A DNA stretch of 10,514 bases from Candidatus Kerfeldbacteria bacterium. GTDB taxonomy: Bacteria; Patescibacteriota; Patescibacteriia; Veblenbacterales; UBA10138. The DNA lies in the NCBI GenBank assembly GCA_016234305.1, contig JACRFM010000076.1, forward strand, positions 1-10,514. Direction: 5' to 3'. The position numbers and the translations under genes were made by a program. The notes under the pieces were generated by a model that ran no database searches, was not told the DNA's origin, and was given only the letters and a program-made list of their open reading frames with translations. Within the stretch, counting starts at the first letter, position 1. Every line of letters begins with the position of its first letter. Of the stretch, positions 5,882 to 10,514 are shown one piece after another.

Positions 5882-6583
5882 ATGCCAAAGTTTAAAGACA
5901 TATTAGCTTTATTAATTTTACCAATGATTGTAATTGGGGCTTACTTAATGGTGTATATTATCTGGCGAATGTTCAATCTGCCAACAAACGAAGCCGCCGC
6001 CAGTCTGATAATGGATAAATTCTCACAATATGGACTATGGATAGTGTTTGTAGGTGCCTTAATTGAAGGATTTTTTGTATTAGGTCAGTATTTTCCCGGC
6101 GGAGCAATTATATTCCTGGGGGTGATTTCCGCTGGCAAGGATATTCCCCGCGCCGCTACGGTTGTTGGGGTAGTTTTTCTGGCTTTTGCGATTTCTTATA
6201 CGCTTAATTATTTCCTAGGCAAATACGGCTGGTATAAAGTATTTTTAAAATTCGGCTTAGGCAGTTCTTTGGCCACGGCCCAAAAAAAATTAATTAAGCA
6301 AGATACGACGGCTATATTTTTTAGCTATTGGGACCCCAATTTAGCTTCCCTAACCGCCACAGCCGCCGGTATTTTACAAATACCCCTTAAACGTTTTGAA
6401 ACTATATCATTATTGGGCATAGCTTTCTGGAGTGTGTTTTGGGGTATATTTGTTTACCAGCTGGGTCAAAACGCTTTTAAAATAATGGGGCTAAAATACG
6501 TTTTGGCAATCTTTGCTATTTGGTGCGCAGTTATTTTATTTAAACACTACTGCTATAATAAAAAACTTAGCCGCTTAAATTAA
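5882..6583 (+). CDS. DedA/VTT-like membrane protein
   Basis: Polytopic membrane protein of 233 residues. Strongly hydrophobic segments lie at about 7-28, 51-84, 91-111, 174-196 and 204-221. The stretch ALIEGFFVLGQYFPGG (59-74) matches the E...P-G re-entrant region of DedA (SNARE-associated/VTT) proteins, and NYFLGKYGW (109-117) matches their G-rich motif. The second signature normally has conserved arginines (F-x-P-x-x-R); here it reads SYWDPNLASLTATAAGIL (148-165) with no arginine, so it is a divergent member. DedA proteins act in envelope homeostasis, and some members flip undecaprenyl phosphate; whether this one does is unknown. The gene follows an ArsR operator and is 20 bases upstream of the second IMPase-like gene, with no terminator between. 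Confidence 0.75.
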   Translation: MPKFKDILALLILPMIVIGAYLMVYIIWRMFNLPTNEAAASLIMDKFSQYGLWIVFVGALIEGFFVLGQYFPGGAIIFLGVISAGKDIPRAATVVGVVFLAFAISYTLNYFLGKYGWYKVFLKFGLGSSLATAQKKLIKQDTTAIFFSYWDPNLASLTATAAGILQIPLKRFETISLLGIAFWSVFWGIFVYQLGQNAFKIMGLKYVLAIFAIWCAVILFKHYCYNKKLSRLN

Positions 6584-6587
6584 ATAG

Positions 6588-6596
6588 TGATATACT
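6588..6596 (+). promoter_or_regulatory. Extended -10 promoter of IMPase paralogue 2, leaderless
   Basis: TGATATACT matches TGnTATAAT with one change. It begins five bases after the DedA stop and ends seven bases before the ATG at 6604. The gene can thus be transcribed alone, although readthrough from the DedA gene is also likely. Confidence 0.65.
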
Positions 6597-6603
6597 AAAC
6601 AAC

Positions 6604-7389
6604 ATGACAGAATATAAAAAACTAGCCTTAAGTCTTGCCAAACAAGCCGGCGATATTATGAGGGCAAATTTTGAGCTAGGCATGAAAAAAGAATGGAAAG
6701 AAGATAAATCGCCACTAACAATAACCGACCTGCAAATCAACGACCTAGTCATAAAAGAAGTAAAAAAGAATTTTCCCGACCATGACATACTAGCAGAAGA
6801 GAGTAGTAGTCTTAACGGACAGAGTGAATATGTTTGGGTATGCGACCCCATAGATGGCACTATTATGTTCTCCCATGGCCTGCCGATATGCACATTTTCT
6901 CTGGCCCTAACTAAGGTCGGCGAGAGTATTCTAGGTATTGCTTACGACCCTTTTTCCGACCGGCTGTTTACTGCCGAAAAAGGCCAGGGAGCTTTTTTAA
7001 ACAATAAAAAAATATTCGTATCCACTGAATCCAAGCTGGATAAAGTAGTCGGCGAATATGAAATGTTTAAAATGGCCAAATATAATATTAATAAAGTAGC
7101 CGACCATTTGACCATGGTAGAGGAAGCTAAACTAACGAGGCTTTGTTCAATAGTTTACCCAGCCTGCCTGATAGCGACCGGCGACTTAGGTTTTGCCATA
7201 TTTCCTGGCAACACCGCTCACGACATGGCGGCAGTTAAAATAATCGTGGAAGAAGCGGGTGGCCAGGTGACTGATTTATTTGGCCAGGAACAACGCTACG
7301 ACCAGCCCATAAACGGTTGTTTGGTTTCTAATGGCGTTTTACATCAGGAGTTACTTAATTTAATTAAACGGTTTGTCGACAATAAATAA
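6604..7389 (+). CDS. Inositol-monophosphatase-family protein, paralogue 2
   Basis: Mg-dependent phosphatase of the IMPase/CysQ superfamily, 261 residues. Motifs: TITDLQIND (39-47), metal ligands E65-E66 (LAEES), VCDPIDGT (79-86) followed by MFSHGLP (88-94), close to the NFVHGFP of true IMPases, and D207 in AHDMAAVKIIVEEAGG (205-220). It is a paralogue of the protein at 4639-5454, sharing the unusual AHDxAA in place of WDxAA, but its HGLP segment is nearer to classical IMPases, so the two may differ in substrate. It lies directly downstream of the DedA-like gene and converges with the M23 peptidase gene, leaving 14 bases between stops. Confidence 0.9.
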   Translation: MTEYKKLALSLAKQAGDIMRANFELGMKKEWKEDKSPLTITDLQINDLVIKEVKKNFPDHDILAEESSSLNGQSEYVWVCDPIDGTIMFSHGLPICTFSLALTKVGESILGIAYDPFSDRLFTAEKGQGAFLNNKKIFVSTESKLDKVVGEYEMFKMAKYNINKVADHLTMVEEAKLTRLCSIVYPACLIATGDLGFAIFPGNTAHDMAAVKIIVEEAGGQVTDLFGQEQRYDQPINGCLVSNGVLHQELLNLIKRFVDNK

Positions 7390-7403
7390 TTTTTACTGAA
7401 GTC

Positions 7404-8033
7404 TTACTTTAGATACTCAGCCACATCAAGCCAGTCATCAAGTTCAGCTTTAGTTTTAACATAGCCTAATAAACTCACCGCCGGGCCTTTATGAATCCCC
7501 AGGTGCAAATGTTTTCTTTCATTATCAGTTTCAGTACTATAACCATTACCCAAAACGCCAATCTGCTCACCAGCTTTTAATTCACTCTTAACTTCAGCTA
7601 TAATACTGGAAAGTTTTAAATGTCCGTAAACCAGGGTAACAGCTTGCCCGTTTAGCCGACACGACTGCACCGCCACGCCGCCATAACCGGAGGCGTATTT
7701 TTTAAGTATTAACGTCCCTGCGCAAACGGCCCATATTTTTACTTCTTCATTCTGTTCACTGGCAATGGTTTCAAAATCCACACCTGTATGATAACCGGCA
7801 AAACGTTCCGGACTCACCGGCGAATTATCAGGTGAGATTTTTACGCCAAAGGGCTTTTTAGTAATCCGTTCCGGCGCCTGAACCAGAGGCATAACCAACA
7901 GATGGCTAGTTTTATTATTAAGCGCCGGAGTAACCGGAAGGGGGGATGCCCTTGGTTCTACTATTGGCTTTAAGCTACAACCCAGGTTTATTAATAATAT
8001 AGGAATAAAAAAAACAGCTACTATTTTATTCAT
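7404..8033 (-). CDS. M23 (LytM-type) peptidase, probable lipoprotein
   Basis: Zinc metallopeptidase of the family that cleaves peptidoglycan cross-bridges outside the membrane. The 209 residues start with a hydrophobic signal (about 4-18) ending LINLGC, an imperfect lipobox with C19 as candidate lipidation site (Asn at -3 is unusual). A Pro-rich linker (about 23-62) precedes the M23 domain. All four zinc-site motifs are present: H82-x3-D86 (YHTGVDFE), H138 (VYGHLK) and H175-L-H177 (KHLHLGI), so the enzyme looks active rather than an EnvC-like inactive form. Length is near that of minimal M23 proteins. It is transcribed divergently from the metallophosphoesterase. A TATAAT box on the minus strand, nine bases before the ATG, is its likely promoter. 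A functional link to FtsEX is plausible but unproven. Confidence 0.9.
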   Translation of the reverse strand: MNKIVAVFFIPILLINLGCSLKPIVEPRASPLPVTPALNNKTSHLLVMPLVQAPERITKKPFGVKISPDNSPVSPERFAGYHTGVDFETIASEQNEEVKIWAVCAGTLILKKYASGYGGVAVQSCRLNGQAVTLVYGHLKLSSIIAEVKSELKAGEQIGVLGNGYSTETDNERKHLHLGIHKGPAVSLLGYVKTKAELDDWLDVAEYLK

Positions 8034-8042
8034 ATTAAACTA

Positions 8043-8048
8043 ATTATA
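8043..8048 (-). promoter_or_regulatory. -10 box (TATAAT) of the M23 peptidase gene
   Basis: On the minus strand TATAAT ends nine bases before the ATG at 8033-8031, implying a transcript with at most two or three leader bases. No Shine-Dalgarno sequence is present. It lies where the -35 of the divergent promoter (8067-8075) would be. Confidence 0.6.
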
Positions 8049-8066
8049 ATCTGATTTTAGATATTA

Positions 8067-8075
8067 TGATATAAT
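8067..8075 (+). promoter_or_regulatory. Extended -10 promoter of the metallophosphoesterase gene, leaderless
   Basis: TGATATAAT is a perfect extended -10, ending seven bases before the ATG at 8083. It sits inside an inverted repeat, ATTATGAT (8063-8070) with ATCATAAT (8074-8081), which could serve as an operator over the start site. Confidence 0.7.
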
Positions 8076-8082
8076 CATAATC

Positions 8083-9197
8083 ATGAATTATGGTATTTTC
8101 ATTATAATCACTATTATTCAGGCAATACTGACACTTACTCACTGGTTTTTATACAAGAGCTTAGTGTTTTTTTATAACCCAACTTCAACCGCCATTCTTT
8201 GGAGCTTAAGAGCGGGGATAGGAATATTATCAATCACCTTCCTAGTGGCGACTATCATAATCCACAATTCAGACGAGACCGGCTGGCAATATTTTTACGA
8301 AGCCGCCGCCGGCTGGCTGGGAATCTTACACTGGTTAGTGCTAGCCTCGGTTGTAGCCTGGATAATTTATATTATCAGCTTATATTTTGGAATAAATCTG
8401 ACCGGCAAAATTTACTATTCAATTTTGCTCGGCTTGGGGCTGATTATGTCCATTTACGGTTTTTATAATGCTTTTAATATTCGTGTTACCAAACTTAATA
8501 TAGCTTTGCCTAATTTACCGCCAGTTTGGCAAGGTACAACCATCGCTTTTGCCAGCGACCTGCATTTAGGCGCCATTTATGGCGAAAGTTTTGCCAGCCT
8601 AGTAGTTAAGACCATAAATGCCGCTAAACCGGCGATTATCTTGATTGGCGGCGATGTCTATGACAGCGCTAAAGTGAACCTGGAAAAAATAATCAGCCCG
8701 TTCCGTGAATTTTCCGCGCCGCAAGGCATTTATTTTATAACCGGCAATCACGAGGAATTCGGCGATAACAATCCCTATCTTAAAGCTTTAAAAACTACGA
8801 ACGTCACGGTGCTAGATAATAAAATGGTAAATCTTAATGGTTTGCAAATAGCCGGGTAGATTATAATGATACACGTGCCTTATCAGGCTTTGAAAAAATA
8901 TTAACAACCATTAGTCTTAATCATAATTTACCCAGCATACTTTTAAAACACGTACCGGAATATATTGATACCGCCACCAAGGCCGGTTTCAGTTTGCAGC
9001 TTTATGGTCACACGCACCGCGGACAAATGTGGCCGTTCAATTATATTACTAAGGCCGTGTACCATGGTTTTGATTATGGTTATAAGAAGGTAGGCGATAG
9101 CCAGGTGTACACTTCCAGCGGCGTCGGCACCTGGGGCCCGCCACTGAAAGTGGGTAATCCAGCGGAGGTTGTGATTATTACTCTTACTCAACAATGA
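8083..9197 (+). pseudogene. Membrane-anchored metallophosphoesterase, split by a frameshift
   Basis: Calcineurin-like phosphoesterase of the YkuE/YaeI type with an N-terminal membrane region (hydrophobic segments at about 4-24, 37-60, 80-103, 111-128). The first frame (8083-8859) encodes 258 residues with D159/H161 (ASDLHLG), D191 (GGDVYD) and N222-H223 (TGNHEEF), then hits TAG at 8857-8859. The remaining motifs, KH (8949-8954) and YGHTHRGQMWP (9003-9035), are in another frame that runs from 8856 to TGA at 9195-9197. Adding one G to the GGG at 8854-8856 restores a continuous product of about 371 residues (…IAG-VDYNDT…). As read, the first part lacks the last metal histidines and should be inactive. 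Explanations are a real mutation, a homopolymer error in the assembly, or, less likely, programmed frameshifting; no slippery heptamer is evident. Confidence 0.85.
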
Positions 9198-9205
9198 AGT
9201 CTCCA

Positions 9206-9338
9206 CGGGCTCACGCCCGAGGTAGCCTTCATTACTTTTGGCGAAATCCGCCGAAGCAACCTCCTTCGCTCTTTGAGCTTCGGAGGGTCCTACCTCCGCA
9301 TTCATCCTCGGGCGTAAGCCCGAGGATGAATGCGGAGG
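9206..9338. repeat. Long hairpin and related palindromes
   Basis: The block contains CGGGC-TCAC-GCCCGAGG (9206-9222) and a second unit CGGGC-GTAA-GCCCGAGG (9309-9325). The second unit is the tip of a perfect 21-bp stem, left arm 9293-9313 and right arm 9318-9338, closed by a GTAA (GNRA-type) tetraloop. Between them, CCGAAGC (9251-9257) pairs with GCTTCGG (9277-9283), and GGCG (9240-9243) with CGCC (9249-9252). It lies just after the phosphoesterase stop and before the terminator, so it would be transcribed as a highly structured 3' UTR. Probably an interspersed repeat family. Confidence 0.75.
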
Positions 9339-9351
9339 CGGATAAAATAAT

Positions 9352-9386
9352 GACCCGTCCATTTAACAACTGGATGGGTCATTTTT
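9352..9386. terminator. Bidirectional rho-independent terminator
   Basis: GACCCGTCCA (9352-9361) pairs with TGGATGGGTC (9371-9380), ten pairs including one G-T, with a nine-base loop. On the plus strand ATTTTT follows, ending the phosphoesterase transcript. On the minus strand ATTATTTTA follows, so it can also end the converging gene at 9410-9967. Confidence 0.8.
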
Positions 9387-9409
9387 AATTCAAAATAACT
9401 AAGAAGTTA

Positions 9410-9967
9410 TTACCAAATTTTGATTTGAAGTGATATCTTTTCAACAGCATTACTATATAATTGACACAACAATATTTTTAATTCTTTTTCATTAAACTCG
9501 TCGCCAACTATTGACTTAACAGTATTTATTTTACTAATATCACACAATACGATTTTGTTGGCGCAGATAGCTGTCATGACCAGCGCTACGGCGCCGGCAT
9601 ATTTTGCATCTTCAGTTTTTAACGCACTACCGGGCTGACACTTAACGGCTAGAGGACTCAAAGATACTAAATCAACAAAAATTAAGTCAACCGGCAACAC
9701 ACCCATGACTTCAAGCTCATCCTTACCTTTAATCATGCCGGCATGAATCTCCGGCAATAAATGGTTTACAATATCACTTATTGGAGTATTACCTGGTGAC
9801 ATCTCTTTATAAAGTAGATTAGCTATACCGCTTGATTTCAAATAATCAAAGGCAATCTCGCTCAGCACGATAATATTCCACCCGAGCGGCGATAATAATT
9901 TTGCTACTTTCAGCATTTGATCTAAATTATTAGTGTACAAAAATGCCGTTTTTGCGTTCTGTTTCAT
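9410..9967 (-). CDS. Standalone PurH N-terminal-like (MGS-fold) protein
   Basis: 185 residues resembling the IMP cyclohydrolase (methylglyoxal-synthase-like) domain of PurH, without the AICAR transformylase part that brings normal PurH to about 500 residues. Matching segments: the start TAFLYTNNLDQMLKVAKLL (7-25); HLLPEIHAGMI (69-79), corresponding to TLHPKIHGGIL; ELEVMGVLPVDLIFVDL (84-100), corresponding to the GIEPIDLVVVNLYPF block; and AKYAGAVALVMTAICANKIV (121-140), corresponding to DIGGPTMLRAAAKN. The lysine of HPKIHGG is replaced by glutamate and the RAAAKN residues are lost, so cyclohydrolase activity is doubtful. A Shine-Dalgarno-like AAGGA stands about nine bases before the ATG, one of few in this window. 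It may bind a nucleotide or have a new role; it could also be a decaying remnant. Confidence 0.6.
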   Translation of the reverse strand: MKQNAKTAFLYTNNLDQMLKVAKLLSPLGWNIIVLSEIAFDYLKSSGIANLLYKEMSPGNTPISDIVNHLLPEIHAGMIKGKDELEVMGVLPVDLIFVDLVSLSPLAVKCQPGSALKTEDAKYAGAVALVMTAICANKIVLCDISKINTVKSIVGDEFNEKELKILLCQLYSNAVEKISLQIKIW

Positions 9968-10084
9968 TTTTAAGGTTCCTTATTTAGGATTGATTTATTT
10001 GCCATAAACTTAACTCGCCATTACCGCTTTGTCAATCAATTAATATAAGCATAGGCGGAAAACTAACAAAAATGATTTTACTTA

Positions 10085-10093
10085 TGCTATAAT
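10085..10093 (+). promoter_or_regulatory. Extended -10 promoter of the beta-CASP remnant, leaderless
   Basis: TGCTATAAT is a perfect extended -10 ending six bases before the ATG at 10100, so the ATG would be at +1. It is as good as any promoter in the window although the gene behind it is truncated. Confidence 0.7.
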
Positions 10094-10099
10094 TAGCCC

Positions 10100-10162
10100 A
10101 TGCGTATTACGTTTTACGGAGCGGCGGGCGGCGTAAGCGGTTCCAAACATTTATTAATTTAA
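10100..10162 (+). pseudogene. N-terminal remnant of an MBL/beta-CASP hydrolase
   Basis: The 20-codon frame starts MRITFYGAAGGVSGSKHLL and stops at TAA 10160-10162. This is very like the first strand and loop of beta-CASP metallo-beta-lactamase-fold RNA nucleases, which typically begin MKITFYGAAGEVTGSxHLLE. No HxHxDH metal motif or other continuation is found downstream; a terminator hairpin overlaps the stop and the opposite-strand gene begins soon after. The gene was therefore probably cut off by deletion or rearrangement, leaving its promoter and start. Expression as a short peptide, perhaps as an attenuator-like leader, is the alternative. It has no neighbours to form an operon with. Confidence 0.6.
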
Positions 10163-10189
10163 AACCGCCTAGACCTAGGCGGTTTTAAA
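10158..10189. terminator. Bidirectional terminator hairpin
   Basis: A perfect 15-bp inverted repeat, left arm 10158-10172 and right arm 10175-10189, has a GC core CCGCCTAG/CTAGGCGG flanked by AAAA and TTTT. In either direction a T-rich run closes the hairpin. It can end transcription from the promoter at 10085-10093 and also that of the opposite gene, whose stop is at 10211. Confidence 0.8.
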
Positions 10190-10210
10190 TATGCTTTAGT
10201 GTTTTAATAA

Positions 10211-10514
10211 CTATTCTTTACCAAGGAGTTCATCCACTAACTTAGTGTTAAGTTTTAAACCAATCCAATTTTCAGTCTCACCTCTGATAGTTTTTTGTTT
10301 TTTAATGGCTAAACTAATACCCTCCAAATTAGTAATTAAATCCGCGTAGTAATTGTCGGCACTTAACCTATTATCAGCGCCGGTAGTTAGCTTATTTTTA
10401 AATTTTTCAAAAAAATCAACACTGGTTTCATTGTCCTGCAATATACCAATACCACGATACAGTTCCGTTTTAGCCGCATCTGACAAATCATAATCTATTA
10501 TTTCTAATCCCTCT
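10211..10514 (-). CDS. Unrecognised protein, 3' part only
   Basis: The frame is open from the window edge to TAG at 10211-10213, giving at least 101 codons; the true start is outside the window. A TTG at 10484-10486 has been considered as start, but the frame stays open upstream of it (EGLEIIDYDL...), so it is more likely internal. The visible part is acidic to neutral, mostly helical in appearance and without a membrane segment or a motif I recognise; it ends LNTKLVDELLGKE. Function unknown. A terminator at 10158-10189 follows it. Confidence 0.6.
   Translation of the reverse strand, partial: EGLEIIDYDLSDAAKTELYRGIGILQDNETSVDFFEKFKNKLTTGADNRLSADNYYADLITNLEGISLAIKKQKTIRGETENWIGLKLNTKLVDELLGKE

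Noticed and set aside
8854..8860. Programmed ribosomal frameshifting in the phosphoesterase gene
   Set aside because: No X-XXY-YYZ heptamer or obvious downstream pseudoknot at the break; a single G change explains it more simply.
8943..9362. 139-codon minus-strand frame
   Set aside because: It is antisense to the second half of the metallophosphoesterase and continues through the 21-bp palindrome; its residues reflect these, not a protein.

Overview
The window looks like chromosomal DNA from an AT-rich bacterium of the Candidate Phyla Radiation (Patescibacteria, Parcubacteria-like). The placement is an inference. It rests on compact genes mostly without Shine-Dalgarno (SD) sequences, the mixture of short ancillary enzymes, small palindromic repeats between genes, and an ftsEX pair followed by a small anchored protein. 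TGA is a normal stop here (it ends the genes at 3020-3022 and 9195-9197), so this is not the UGA=Gly code of Gracilibacteria/SR1.

Layout. 1-244: palindrome-rich DNA and a tRNA-Gly(CCC) gene on the minus strand. 418-3022: a tight plus-strand cluster, ftsE, ftsX, a membrane-anchored protein with a Pro/Gln-rich linker, and a pterin-4a-carbinolamine dehydratase (DCoH). 3023-3467: no gene, but several short hairpin repeats. 3468-3538: tRNA-Gln(TTG). 3596-4516: an endonuclease/exonuclease/phosphatase (EEP) family enzyme. 4639-7389: two inositol-monophosphatase-like paralogues flanking an ArsR-type regulator and a DedA-like membrane protein. 7404-8033 (minus): an M23 (LytM-type) peptidase, divergent from a membrane metallophosphoesterase at 8083-9197 that carries a frameshift. 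9206-9386: long hairpins and a bidirectional terminator. 9410-9967 (minus): a standalone domain like the N-terminus of PurH. 10100-10162: a 20-codon remnant of a metallo-beta-lactamase/beta-CASP gene with an intact promoter. 10211-10514 (minus): an unrecognised gene running off the window.

Two regulatory patterns stand out. First, five starts are preceded by an extended -10 box (TGnTATAAT-like) ending only 6-9 bases before the ATG, and three more have a plain -10 at 8-9 bases. This implies leaderless transcripts as a common mode of expression. Second, two nearly identical ~30-bp palindromes centred on ATTCTGCAGAAT bracket the ArsR gene. One lies before its own promoter and the other before the DedA gene, which suggests a small self-contained regulon: regulator, DedA protein and probably the following phosphatase.

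The genes share a cell-envelope theme: FtsEX signalling to peptidoglycan remodelling, an M23 peptidase lipoprotein candidate, a DedA-like membrane protein and a membrane phosphoesterase. Two genes are broken (metallophosphoesterase, beta-CASP) and one survives as an isolated domain (PurH-like), consistent with ongoing gene erosion or, for the frameshift, an assembly error.
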